A stretch of DNA of 40,509 bases from Bacteroidales bacterium M3 (GTDB taxonomy: Bacteria > Bacteroidota > Bacteroidia > Bacteroidales > Muribaculaceae), in NCBI GenBank assembly GCA_001689445.1, contig LUJN01000041.1:13447-53955 (forward strand). Reading direction: 5' to 3'. Shown here in pieces: positions 1 through 7,606 of this stretch. Both the position numbers and the translations under genes were made by a program. The notes under the pieces are model-generated. The model was not told the DNA's origin. It made no database searches and saw nothing but the letters and a program-made list of their open reading frames with translations. Position 1 is the first letter of the stretch. Every line of letters starts with the position of its first letter.

Positions 1-22
1 AAGCCCTTAAGTGAACAGCATT

Positions 23-98
23 GGGTCGCAACCTGTCGCGACCGCGAATAGGTTGGCGGTAAATATCCCATCCTTGCGGTCGCGACAGGTCGCGACCC
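23..98. repeat. Head-to-head pair of GTCGCGAC palindromes
   Basis: Two arms, 23-45 and 76-98, are reverse complements with one mismatch. Each arm is itself a palindrome: GGTCGCGAC, a CT loop, GTCGCGACC. The right arm ends in CCCTACAT, the outer motif seen on the other paired palindromes of this window. The pair lies just upstream of ahpF. The same arms recur at 38036-38062 and at 40431-40509. Confidence 0.85.
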
Positions 99-130
99 TA
101 CATAAAAAACTACCCCTAAAACAATACGAT

Positions 131-1687
131 ATGCTTGACAATGATATAAAACAGCAGTTGCAGTCGATTTTCGGGACGCTGAAGTCGCAGTTCACCCTGC
201 AGCTCGTATCCGACGGCAACGAGGAGCAGACCGCCCGAGTCAGGGAATTTCTCGACGACGTTGCCTCCACGTCGCCCAACATCATGGTAGAGACCGTGAC
301 CGGCGACGTGCCCTATCCCACATTCGGGATTGTGAGGGACGGAGAGCCTACGGGGATAAGCTTCTGCGGCATCCCCAACGGGCACGAGTTTACCACCCTG
401 CTGCTCGCACTGCTCAACGCCGACGGGCAGGGGAAGAATCTCCCCGACCCCGCGCTCACGGCGAGGATAAAGGCTCTGAAAGGCCCGATACGGTTGCGCA
501 CATTCGTGTCGCTGACCTGCACCAACTGCCCCGACGTGGCACAGGCTCTCAACGTGATAGCGTTACTCAATCCCGGCGTGGAGAACACGGTGATTGACGG
601 CGCGGTCGTACCCGACATCGTCGGGCAACTCGGCATACAGTCGGTGCCCACGGCGTATGCCGGCGACGAGGTGCTGAGCGTCGGACGCTCATCGCTCGGC
701 GACCTGCTCGCCAAGCTCGAGGGGATATACGGCGCGACCGACACAGCCAAAGAGCCGGTGGTATATGACTACGACCTGCTTGTGCTCGGCGGTGGTCCCG
801 CCGGTGCGGCAGCAGCGATATACTCGGCGCGCAAGGGCTTCAAGACAGCCGTCATAGCCAAGAGCATCGGCGGTCAGGTTAAGGAGACGATGGATATCGA
901 AAATCTCATCTCCGTGCCGACCACCACCGGCCCGCGCCTCGCCGATGACCTGCGGCGGCATATGGAGAGCTACCCCATAGACCTGTTTGAAAACCGCACC
1001 ATCGACTCCGCCGACATCGCGGGCAGCGAAAAGAGCGTGACATGCGCCAATGAGACATTCCGCGCCCGTGCCGTCATCATAGCCACAGGTGCCGGATGGC
1101 GCAGGCTCTCCGTGCCGGGCGAGACGGAATACCTCGGGCACGGCGTGGCATTCTGCACCCACTGCGACGGCCCGTTCTACGCCGGCAAGCGCGTGGCTGT
1201 GGTCGGCGGCGGCAACTCGGGCATCGAAGGGGCGATAGACCTTGCAGGTATATGCCCCGAGGTCGAGGTGTTTGAGTTTATGGACGCGCTCAAGGCCGAT
1301 GACGTGCTGCAGCAGCGTGCCGCGTCGACAGGAAATATCCACATCCATACCTCCAGCCAAGTGACCGAGATTGTTGGCGACGGAAAGAGTGTGACGGGTG
1401 TAAAGGTCAAGGATCGTAATACAGGCGTTGAGACGCTATATCCCCTATCGGGGGTATTTGTACAGATAGGTCTGGTAGCCAACAGTGCCCCATTCAAGGG
1501 GCAGCTGCCGATGACTCCCGCCGGGGAAATCATCGTGGATGAGCGTTGCCGCACAGCCGTCAAGGGCGTTTATGCCGCGGGAGATGTCACCGTAGTGCCC
1601 TACAAGCAGATAGTCATAGCCATGGGCGAAGGGGCAAAAGCCGCCCTCTCCCACTTTGACGACGCCGTACGCGGCGAGCTTGGGTAA
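131..1687 (+). CDS. ahpF: Alkyl hydroperoxide reductase subunit F (NADH:peroxiredoxin reductase)
   Basis: AhpF is a flavoprotein disulfide reductase that passes electrons from NADH to the peroxiredoxin AhpC to remove peroxides in the cytoplasm. The 518-residue product has the family's full layout: an N-terminal tandem thioredoxin-fold domain with the redox pair in TCTNCPDV, then a thioredoxin-reductase-like part with the FAD site GGGPAGAAAA, the second redox pair in FCTHCDGPF, the NAD(P)H site VGGGNSGIEG and the C-terminal AAGDV motif. The frame is open 40 codons further upstream, but that stretch runs through a palindromic repeat and adds no family sequence, so ATG 131 is chosen. AhpC is usually encoded directly upstream; that side is outside the window. 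Confidence 0.96.
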   Translation: MLDNDIKQQLQSIFGTLKSQFTLQLVSDGNEEQTARVREFLDDVASTSPNIMVETVTGDVPYPTFGIVRDGEPTGISFCGIPNGHEFTTLLLALLNADGQGKNLPDPALTARIKALKGPIRLRTFVSLTCTNCPDVAQALNVIALLNPGVENTVIDGAVVPDIVGQLGIQSVPTAYAGDEVLSVGRSSLGDLLAKLEGIYGATDTAKEPVVYDYDLLVLGGGPAGAAAAIYSARKGFKTAVIAKSIGGQVKETMDIENLISVPTTTGPRLADDLRRHMESYPIDLFENRTIDSADIAGSEKSVTCANETFRARAVIIATGAGWRRLSVPGETEYLGHGVAFCTHCDGPFYAGKRVAVVGGGNSGIEGAIDLAGICPEVEVFEFMDALKADDVLQQRAASTGNIHIHTSSQVTEIVGDGKSVTGVKVKDRNTGVETLYPLSGVFVQIGLVANSAPFKGQLPMTPAGEIIVDERCRTAVKGVYAAGDVTVVPYKQIVIAMGEGAKAALSHFDDAVRGELG

Positions 1688-1776
1688 TATGCCACATCAA
1701 TTACCCTGATTACGGTATCTGTTACCCTTTTCACTGAAACGGCAACAAGTCGATAACAAGGGGTTGATTTTCATAT

Positions 1777-1784
1777 TATATTTG
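1777..1784 (+). promoter_or_regulatory. Bacteroidetes-type -7 box for the flavodoxin gene
   Basis: TATATTTG matches TAnnTTTG and lies 16 bp before the ATG at 1801. No good TTTG -33 box is seen at the usual distance. The following bases (CTCAAACTTTACAA) resemble those after the rsmH -7 box. A short leader supports the upstream start that includes the signal peptide. Confidence 0.5.
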
Positions 1785-1800
1785 CTCAAACTTTACAATA

Positions 1801-2367
1801 ATGAAAACCAAAATCACTGTTATCTGCCTTGTGATTGCCGCCGCCATAGCGTCGGCGTGCAGCACCAATGCGGAGAAAAAGACAACCGACAAAGAGATGA
1901 AAACATTGGTAACCTACTTTTCAGCATCGGGTAACACCGAGCGTGCCGCCCGCAAGATTGCCGCCGCCACAGGCGCCGACCTCATGGCGATAGAGCCGGT
2001 GCAGGCATACACCGCCGCCGACCTCGACTGGACCGACACGACATCGCGCTCGACCGTCGAGATGAAAAACCCGTCGCAGCGACCCGCCGTGAAGCCCGCG
2101 ACCCGCGACATCAAGGAGTATGACGTGGTGTATATCGGTTTCCCGATATGGTGGTACACCGCCCCCACGGTCATCAACTCGTTCATTGAGTCCAACGACC
2201 TGACCGGCGCAATCCTCGTACCATTCGCCACCTCCGGCGGCAGCACCATCGACCGCGCCCAGACCGACCTGCGCCAAGCCTACCCGAACCTCCGCTGGGC
2301 CGACGGCCGCCTCGTCAACCGCATGAGCGACAAGGCCATCGCCGACTGGACCTCCGCCATCAAGTAA
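1801..2367 (+). CDS. Exported lipoprotein flavodoxin
   Basis: This is a flavodoxin-fold, FMN-binding redox protein of 188 residues. The phosphate loop is TYFSASGNTERAA (about residues 37-49), and the FMN-stacking region is GFPIWWYTAP. The N-terminus is a lipoprotein signal: basic start, hydrophobic stretch, lipobox ASAC with Cys20, then a polar linker, so the domain is predicted to be membrane-anchored outside the cytoplasm. An internal ATG at codon 33 (MKTLVTYFS) could give a cytoplasmic form, but the -7 box 16 bp before 1801 favours the long form. It follows ahpF by 113 bp, which suggests a redox or stress role. The electron donor and acceptor cannot be read from the sequence. Confidence 0.85.
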   Translation: MKTKITVICLVIAAAIASACSTNAEKKTTDKEMKTLVTYFSASGNTERAARKIAAATGADLMAIEPVQAYTAADLDWTDTTSRSTVEMKNPSQRPAVKPATRDIKEYDVVYIGFPIWWYTAPTVINSFIESNDLTGAILVPFATSGGSTIDRAQTDLRQAYPNLRWADGRLVNRMSDKAIADWTSAIK

Positions 2368-2386
2368 CCAGCCGGAAATATAGTCA

Positions 2387-2469
2387 AAATGTAGGGACAT
2401 GCCTTTGGCATGTGGAATTTGCAGCGACCTGCACACCAGTCCACATGCCAAAGGCATGTCCCTACATTT
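2387..2469. repeat. Perfect head-to-head pair of GTAGGGACATGCC palindromes
   Basis: Arms 2387-2415 and 2441-2469 are perfect 29-bp reverse complements separated by 25 bp. Each arm contains the hairpin ACATGCC-TTT-GGCATGT with an outer GTAGGG. It starts about 20 bp after the flavodoxin stop, so it may also stabilise or end that transcript. A single related arm occurs at 38097-38123. Confidence 0.9.
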
Positions 2470-2517
2470 CGGCTCCTTTATTTATACGTAATGGGAGATG
2501 TTTTTACCCAAAATTCG

Positions 2518-2525
2518 TATCTTTG
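2518..2525 (+). promoter_or_regulatory. Probable -7 box of upp
   Basis: TATCTTTG is an exact TAnnTTTG match 43 bp before the upp ATG. The -33 region is weak: a T-run at 2501, no clear TTTG at 19-21 bp. Confidence 0.55.
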
Positions 2526-2568
2526 TGGGAGTAACCGTAATATTACGTAATATCTAACAGTCTTAGCC

Positions 2569-3222
2569 ATGGAAGTGATAAACTTTGCCGAGCATCCCTC
2601 GCTCATCAACCAGTATATGATGGAATTGCGCAGCGTCAACATGCAGTGTGACATGATGCGCTTCCGCCGCAACCTTGAACGCATCGGGGAGATAATGGCC
2701 TATGAGATAAGCCGAACGCTCCACTATCGCACCCATGAGGTGACAACGCCGCTCGGGCAGTGCGAGTGCCAGGAACTTGACGAAAAAATCGTGCTCGGCA
2801 CGATTTTCCGCGCTGGGGTGCCGTTCCACCAGGGATTTCTCAACTTCTTCGACCATGCCGAAAACGCCTTTGTGTCGGCCTACCGTAAGTATAAGGAGAA
2901 AGAAAACTTTGACGTGTTTATCGAGTATCTCGCCTCGCCGCTGCTCGATGGCAAGACGCTCATTCTCGCCGACCCGATGCTTGCCACCGGGGCATCAATG
3001 GAATTGAGCTACCGCGCCCTGCTCACCAAGGGAATGCCCGAGCGCATCCACGTGGCGTCGGTAATTGCCTCGCAGGTGGCCGTCGACTACATCCGCGACA
3101 AGTTCCCCGAAGACCGCACCACCATATGGATAGGTGCCATCGACCCCGAAATCAACGCCCACTCCTACATCGTCCCCGGTCTCGGCGACGCCGGCGACCT
3201 CGCCTACGGCCCGAAAGACTGA
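2569..3222 (+). CDS. upp: Uracil phosphoribosyltransferase
   Basis: The enzyme salvages pyrimidine by converting uracil and PRPP to UMP in the cytoplasm. The 217-residue product has the family's usual length and motifs: the PRPP loop LADPMLATGASM (about residues 138-149) and the uracil-binding C-terminal stretch YIVPGLGDAGDLAYG. A TATCTTTG box lies 43 bp upstream. The stop codon is followed after two bases by a heptamer array that separates it from the convergent transporter gene. Its product UMP is the substrate of PyrH, encoded at the other end of the window, but the two genes are far apart and the link is only metabolic. Confidence 0.96.
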   Translation: MEVINFAEHPSLINQYMMELRSVNMQCDMMRFRRNLERIGEIMAYEISRTLHYRTHEVTTPLGQCECQELDEKIVLGTIFRAGVPFHQGFLNFFDHAENAFVSAYRKYKEKENFDVFIEYLASPLLDGKTLILADPMLATGASMELSYRALLTKGMPERIHVASVIASQVAVDYIRDKFPEDRTTIWIGAIDPEINAHSYIVPGLGDAGDLAYGPKD

Positions 3223-3224
3223 AC

Positions 3225-3374
3225 GAGTGCAAAGTTCAAAGGGCAGAGTTCACAGTTTAATTCGTGGGCAGCAACCTTGAACGAGTGCAAAGTTCAAAGG
3301 GCAGAGTTCACAGTTTAATTTGCCCGCAGCAACCTTGAACGAGGGCAAAGTGCAAAGGGCAAAGTGCAAAGTTA
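3225..3374 (+). repeat. 58-bp tandem repeat built from 7-base words, at the 3' end of upp
   Basis: Units starting at 3221 and 3279 are near-identical over 58 bp, and a third, shorter unit starts at 3337. Inside each, seven-base words follow each other: GAGTGCA, AAGTTCA, AAGGGCA, GAGTTCA. The first word begins two bases after the upp stop codon. Confidence 0.9.
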
Positions 3375-3405
3375 AGACAGTCGTCTTCACTAAGAGGAGA
3401 GAGAC

Positions 3406-3440
3406 TAAACTGTGAACTTTGAACTATGAACTTTGAACTG
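3406..3440 (-). repeat. Heptamer array overlapping the 3' end of the DMT transporter gene
   Basis: On the minus strand five 7-base words follow directly: CAGTTCA, AAGTTCA, TAGTTCA, AAGTTCA, CAGTTTA. The third word supplies the TAG stop of the transporter gene (3424-3426). The array faces the upp array across about 30 bp. Confidence 0.9.
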
Positions 3441-4317
3441 TCGAAAGGTATACCCCGAGCAGGACGGCGGCCGCGCCGATTAGGCCGATGGCGGTGACTG
3501 GCTCGTCGAGGACGAGCCACGACGTGAGCATTGTCACGGGCGGGGTGAGGTAGACGTAATTGTTGGCGACCGTCGCGCCGAGACGCGCCACGGCGGCATT
3601 CCACGACAGGAAACACGCCATCGACGCCACTATGCCGAGAAACAGCAGGTTGCCGATGACCACCGGGCGCGACAGCACCTCGAGTGTGATGCCCGGTGAG
3701 GCGAATAAGGCATACACCCCCATCGACACAAGACCGTAGAAAAACACCTTTCGGGTGATAAACAACGTGGTGTAGTGTCCCGACAGTTTCATGAGAATGA
3801 TGCTGTAGAACGCCCACATCAGCGCGGCGGCGAGCGTCAGGAAGTCGCCGAGGGGATTGAGCTGCAGCGTCACGCTGCCGTTGAACACCACCGCCGCCAC
3901 GCCTCCGAGCGCGACAATCGCCCCGAGCGGCATCCAGCGTCCCCACCTCGTACCGAAAATCCCCCTCGCCAACAGCGATGTTAGCAGCGGGGCGGTGCAG
4001 ATGATGAGCGATACATTGGAGGTCATCGTCAGCCCGATAGCCGTGTTTTCAGTGATAAAATAGAGCGAGCCGCCGGTAAGTCCCGCCAAGGCCATCCAAC
4101 CCTCGTCGGCGAGGGTCCCCGCACGCAGCGGACTACGACAGACGACGATTATGAGCATATAAGCCAAGGCGAAACGCAACAGGAATATACCCTCGGGGGT
4201 AAGCCCGTTGAGCAGCAACACCTTGGTGGATATGAATGTCGTGCCCCATATCGACGCCGTGACGGCGGCCACGCCGTGCCACAGCACTTTGCGGTTAATG
4301 CTTAATTCATAATGCAT
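3424..4317 (-). CDS. DMT-superfamily (EamA) inner-membrane transporter
   Basis: This is a roughly 300-residue, very hydrophobic protein with two EamA repeats, each of about five membrane helices (around residues 10-135 and 145-295). The pattern SIWGTTFISTKVLL near the first helix and the C-terminal LDEPVTAIGLIGAAAVLLG are typical of the drug/metabolite transporter superfamily. The substrate cannot be predicted. ATG 4317 is preferred; a GTG at 4338 would add seven residues encoded wholly by repeat DNA. Even at 4317 the first codons lie in a TAATGCA-type array. The last residues (TVQSS) and the stop are also encoded by a heptamer array, so both ends of this gene are made of repeat sequence. Confidence 0.88.
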   Translation of the reverse strand: MHYELSINRKVLWHGVAAVTASIWGTTFISTKVLLLNGLTPEGIFLLRFALAYMLIIVVCRSPLRAGTLADEGWMALAGLTGGSLYFITENTAIGLTMTSNVSLIICTAPLLTSLLARGIFGTRWGRWMPLGAIVALGGVAAVVFNGSVTLQLNPLGDFLTLAAALMWAFYSIILMKLSGHYTTLFITRKVFFYGLVSMGVYALFASPGITLEVLSRPVVIGNLLFLGIVASMACFLSWNAAVARLGATVANNYVYLTPPVTMLTSWLVLDEPVTAIGLIGAAAVLLGVYLSTVQSS

Positions 4318-4354
4318 AATAAACTGTGAACTTTGCACTTTGAACCGTGCACTC
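4295..4354. repeat. Composite heptamer array between the GNAT-like and transporter genes
   Basis: On the minus strand, two bases after the GNAT-like gene's stop, the words GAGTGCA, CGGTTCA, AAGTGCA, AAGTTCA, CAGTTTA run toward the transporter gene. They meet a second, AT-richer set (TAATGCA, TAATTCA) in the opposite orientation at 4295-4320. The second set contains the transporter's likely ATG. Confidence 0.88.
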
Positions 4355-4356
4355 CA

Positions 4357-5487
4357 TCAGATATCCTTGCGGAAGGAGGCGCGACGGCGGTGGAGGCGAC
4401 GCTCGAAGTACTGCCACTGTTGCTGAACATGCACGTTGTCGGCAAGCTCAAGGTTGCTCTCGGCCCACTTGTGCTTCTTGCGGATGAACATCGGCAGCAG
4501 GTCGGTGAACAGCAGCGCGTTGACCCCCTTGCTCTGATATTCAGGCTTGACAGCGACGAGCATAAGGTCCACGATGTCGTTATGGAACTTCATCGCCTTT
4601 ATCAACTGCCATATCCCCTTGACGGTCACACGCCCGCGCGATGCCTGGAATGCCCTCGACAGCGACGGGATGGAGATGCCCGCGCCAACGAGACGCCCCT
4701 CCGGGTCGACAATGAGGCTCACATACTCCAGCGGGATGATAGGCAGGTATTTGTCGATATAATATTCTATCTGCTTGGGCGTCAGAGGAGAATAGCCATA
4801 CAGCTGGTCGTATGCCTCGTTAAACAGCTCAAACAGCTCGCGGCCGTACTCGGCCTTGATTTTGGACGAACTTTTATACTTGAGCACACGCAGATTGTAC
4901 TTGTTTTTGACAATCTCGGCGATACGCATATACTTGTCGGGCACCTTGTCGGGCACGGTCATGCGGTATTCCACCCACTCGACATCCTTTTTGAGGCCGA
5001 TGCGCTCAAACTGCTCGGGATAATACGGGTAGTTGTATATGGTGGCCTGCGTGCCAAGCTCGTCAAATCCGAATGTCAGCGTGCCCTCGTGGTCCATGTC
5101 GGTAAATCCCATCGGGCCGACCATAGTCGTCATGCCACGTTCGCGGCCCCACTCGGCCACCGCCTTGAACAGCTCGTCGACCACCTCGTCATCGTCGATG
5201 AAATCCACGAAGCCAAAGCGCATCTCCCGCTTGCCTGAACGCTCGTTGACGAGGCGGTTGATGATGCCCGTTATGCGCCCTACAGGCTTGCCGTCGCGCC
5301 AAGCCATGAACGAGCGCGCCTCGCAGGTGGCAAATGCCGGGTTCTTGTCGGGACGCAACGTGTCTATCTCGTCAAAAATCAACGGGGGCACGAAGCAGTC
5401 GTTGCCCTCATAGAGGTCGATACCAAACTTCACATACTCTTTCAGCTCCTTCTTGTTGGGAGTGACGGGTCTTATCTCAACGGCCAT
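4357..5487 (-). CDS. GNAT-like acetyltransferase family protein, substrate unknown
   Basis: The 376-residue soluble protein has no signal peptide or membrane segment. It resembles a Bacteroidetes family usually labelled N-acetyltransferase. The part around residues 300-330, DLMLVAVKPEYQSKGVNALLF, has the shape of a GNAT beta4-alpha3 with an acetyl-CoA pyrophosphate loop (QSKGVNA), and the N-terminal half (SFMAWRDGKPVGRITGIIN) resembles a first GNAT-like fold. I recognise the family but not a reaction. It lies 30 bp downstream of the pseudokinase gene on the same strand and may be cotranscribed, although a TAATTTTG box (5513-5520, minus) could give it its own promoter. Confidence 0.75.
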   Translation of the reverse strand: MAVEIRPVTPNKKELKEYVKFGIDLYEGNDCFVPPLIFDEIDTLRPDKNPAFATCEARSFMAWRDGKPVGRITGIINRLVNERSGKREMRFGFVDFIDDDEVVDELFKAVAEWGRERGMTTMVGPMGFTDMDHEGTLTFGFDELGTQATIYNYPYYPEQFERIGLKKDVEWVEYRMTVPDKVPDKYMRIAEIVKNKYNLRVLKYKSSSKIKAEYGRELFELFNEAYDQLYGYSPLTPKQIEYYIDKYLPIIPLEYVSLIVDPEGRLVGAGISIPSLSRAFQASRGRVTVKGIWQLIKAMKFHNDIVDLMLVAVKPEYQSKGVNALLFTDLLPMFIRKKHKWAESNLELADNVHVQQQWQYFERRLHRRRASFRKDI

Positions 5488-5512
5488 CTTCTTGTTCGAT
5501 TATTTAAGGCTG

Positions 5513-5520
5513 CAAAATTA
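5513..5520 (-). promoter_or_regulatory. Possible -7 box before the GNAT-like gene
   Basis: Minus-strand TAATTTTG fits TAnnTTTG and lies 26 bp before the start codon. No TTTG is seen at the expected -33 distance, so support is weak. Confidence 0.3.
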
Positions 5521-6393
5521 AGCAAAATTGTTGATTTCCACTACTTCCAACGCCCGATTAACACCCGTGACGACACGTGTCACCCCATTCTCATCATATG
5601 GGGCCTTGTGATTGGGCCTGTAGTACCAGTTGAGCCATGCCAGCACGCCGAGCATGATGACAAGAAACACGATGAGGAAAATGTAGAGCTGGTTACTCGA
5701 CCGTTTCTCTAGCGCCAGATGGAGATCCTGCACGTCGTGGTAGCGGCGCGACGGGTCGGGGTCGGCGCTCCGCTGGGCTATCTTGCGCAGGTGGGGCATC
5801 TTTGCCGGCACGGCATCGAGCACCTCACCGAGCAGCCGCCCATAGTTGTATATATCCTCCGACAGTACCTCCGGCTCAAGGTACTTCTTCTGCTCGAAAC
5901 CAACGTCTATCAGCTTGAGGTTGCCGATATTCTCGGTGAAAATTATCATCTCGGGGCGCAGCGGGCGGTGCACGATATGGTTGGCCTGTATATACTCCAT
6001 CGCGTCTATGAGCTGATGCTGCAACGACGCGAGCACCTGCGGGGTGATTTTTTTCTCATCTATGAGCTGGCGCAACGACGGGCCGTAGACATAGTCGGTG
6101 ATGATGCACTTGCCAAGCCCCGGTATCTCCTCAAAGTCGTTTATCATCACGATATTGGGATGGGCGAGATTGTAGCGTGCGTCAAACTCCCGCTCAAGCG
6201 TCTCCTCATACTCCTGCCGTCCCGCATACTCGGGCTTCAGACACTTGAGCATCACCCACTTGCCATGTTTCTTGGCACGGTACACAAGGCAATGCGGCTC
6301 CTCCCACTCGGGGAGTAGCGTGATTTCGCTCCACTTGGGCTGCACGCCCGATGTCGTCTCTTTCATAGGCAATAGGGATTTTTCCTTACACAT
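5518..6393 (-). CDS. Membrane-anchored protein-kinase-fold protein, probable pseudokinase
   Basis: The 291-residue protein has an N-terminal kinase-like domain (about residues 22-228), one membrane helix (236-257) and a short C-terminal tail, presumably outside the membrane. Kinase landmarks can be placed: the ATP-contacting lysine K50 (VMLK), a helix-C glutamate in LEREF, and the metal-binding aspartate as DVG (163-165) where DFG is usual. The catalytic loop reads HRPLRPEM (142-149), where an active kinase has HRDLKPxN: the catalytic Asp is Pro, Lys is Arg, Asn is Met. No glycine-rich loop is visible and the activation segment is very short. It may bind nucleotide or act as a scaffold. A second start at codon 10 is possible. 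A strong promoter lies just upstream. Confidence 0.85.
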   Translation of the reverse strand: MCKEKSLLPMKETTSGVQPKWSEITLLPEWEEPHCLVYRAKKHGKWVMLKCLKPEYAGRQEYEETLEREFDARYNLAHPNIVMINDFEEIPGLGKCIITDYVYGPSLRQLIDEKKITPQVLASLQHQLIDAMEYIQANHIVHRPLRPEMIIFTENIGNLKLIDVGFEQKKYLEPEVLSEDIYNYGRLLGEVLDAVPAKMPHLRKIAQRSADPDPSRRYHDVQDLHLALEKRSSNQLYIFLIVFLVIMLGVLAWLNWYYRPNHKAPYDENGVTRVVTGVNRALEVVEINNFA

Positions 6394-6425
6394 CCGCCAA
6401 CCGACACCTCATCGCTTGGCATCCA

Positions 6426-6457
6426 CAAAGATAACACAACCGCCCAACACCACCAAA
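6426..6457 (-). promoter_or_regulatory. Promoter of the pseudokinase gene
   Basis: On the minus strand TTTG (6454-6457), a 20-bp gap and TATCTTTG (6426-6433) match both Bacteroidetes boxes. The start codon is 33 bp further on. Confidence 0.7.
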
Positions 6458-6550
6458 CCCTTTCCCGCATAAAAATGCCCCGACATGCCGCCAAACAGCC
6501 AAAACAGCATGAAAAGGTATTACAGGGCTTAGCAAATTGCCACCAAAGGA

Positions 6551-6627
6551 GTAGGGACGCTCCCTGGAGCGTCCGCGAATTTGAAGCAGAATGTGTTAGT
6601 CCCGGACACTGCAGGCAGTGTCCCTAC
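6551..6627. repeat. Head-to-head pair of GTAGGGAC palindromes with two different stems
   Basis: The left arm (6551-6580) carries stem GACGCTCC, loop CT, GGAGCGTC. The right arm (about 6595-6627) carries stem GACACTGC, loop AG, GCAGTGTC in the opposite orientation, ending in CCCTAC. The outer motifs match although the stems differ. It occupies the middle of the 447-bp gap between the pseudokinase and sirtuin genes. Apart from this repeat and the pseudokinase promoter I see nothing definite in that gap. Confidence 0.85.
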
Positions 6628-6840
6628 ATTTCAAGTCAACCGACAAGTTCTGCAACGCCCTACGCGAATAGACACGTTGCCAAAGTTTTAGTTCCCCAAT
6701 TTTGCAACCTTTGGGACGCTCTCCGGAAACAAAGGCAACTTTTTATGCCGAATAATGGGGGATGTTTTAGAAAGTTTATGACTGTATTTAATGGGATTAT
6801 TTGTAAATTGCGGTGTTATTGACTAAAAACACTGCATGTC

Positions 6841-7533
6841 ATGGAGAACAGGAAAAAGAAACTTGTGATTTCGACCGGCGCCGGAATGAGCGCCGAGAGC
6901 GGCATATCGACATTCCGCGACAGCGGCGGACTGTGGGACAACTATCCCGTCATGGAGGTTGCGAGCCACGACGGCTACCTGCGCAACCCGGCACTCATCC
7001 ACCAATTCTACAACGAGCGGCGGCGTCAGCTTGTCGACGCCAAGCCCAACGCGGGCCATCTCGGCCTTGTCGAACTGGAGCAATGGTATGACGTGTACGT
7101 GATTACACAGAATGTCGACGACCTGCACGAGCGCGCCGGCAGCAGCCATGTGCTCCATCTCCACGGCGAGCTGATGAAAGTGCGCGCCACCGACGACGAG
7201 GATAAGGTGTTCACCCTCACTCCGCCCGACCTCGACACGACACCCGAGACCATCATCGAGGGGCATCACGTAAGACCGCATATCGTCTTTTTCCAAGAGG
7301 CCGTGCCGATGATTGAGCCGGCCATAGAGCTTGTACAGCAGGCCGATATATTTGTCGTGATAGGCACGTCACTGGTCGTCTACCCTGCCGCAGGGCTTAT
7401 GTCCTACCTGCGCCCCGGGACGCCGGTCTACTACATCGACCCCAACCCCGCGTCAGTGCCCGCGTCAGTTCATGTCATCAAGACAGGGGCATCCGAGGGC
7501 GTGGCACGCCTCACTGAAATCCTCAAGCCGTAA
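6841..7533 (+). CDS. cobB: Sirtuin (Sir2/CobB-family NAD-dependent protein deacylase) without zinc cysteines
   Basis: Sirtuins remove acyl groups from lysines, using NAD and giving O-acyl-ADP-ribose. The 230-residue protein shows the NAD site GAGMSAESGISTFRDSGG (residues 13-30), TQNVDDLHERAG and the catalytic histidine in LHGE. The helix FYNERRRQL keeps the Y-x-x-R pair that in CobB and SIRT5 goes with acidic acyl substrates such as succinyl-lysine. The whole protein contains no cysteine, so the usual four-Cys zinc site is absent and its module is shortened to about RATDDEDK. The usual WFGE is FFQE here. It stands alone between two palindrome pairs and is not obviously part of the downstream operon. 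Confidence 0.93.
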   Translation: MENRKKKLVISTGAGMSAESGISTFRDSGGLWDNYPVMEVASHDGYLRNPALIHQFYNERRRQLVDAKPNAGHLGLVELEQWYDVYVITQNVDDLHERAGSSHVLHLHGELMKVRATDDEDKVFTLTPPDLDTTPETIIEGHHVRPHIVFFQEAVPMIEPAIELVQQADIFVVIGTSLVVYPAAGLMSYLRPGTPVYYIDPNPASVPASVHVIKTGASEGVARLTEILKP

Positions 7534-7606
7534 TTTACATTTGCAAACAGAAGCCGACTCCCGGACAGGAGGGTGTGGCATAATTCGATAAATGCCCGCT
7601 AAAGGA

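Noticed and set aside
11..130. 40-codon N-terminal extension of AhpF
   Set aside because: The stretch crosses a palindromic repeat and adds no AhpF-like sequence; ATG 131 gives the standard N-terminus.
689..1360. Long open frames opposite ahpF and elsewhere opposite GC-rich genes (for example 4333-5238)
   Set aside because: They overlap strongly supported genes, have no family motifs and no promoter.
3221..3378. CRISPR-like array
   Set aside because: The 58-bp units are direct tandem copies made of 7-base words, with no unique spacers and no cas genes.
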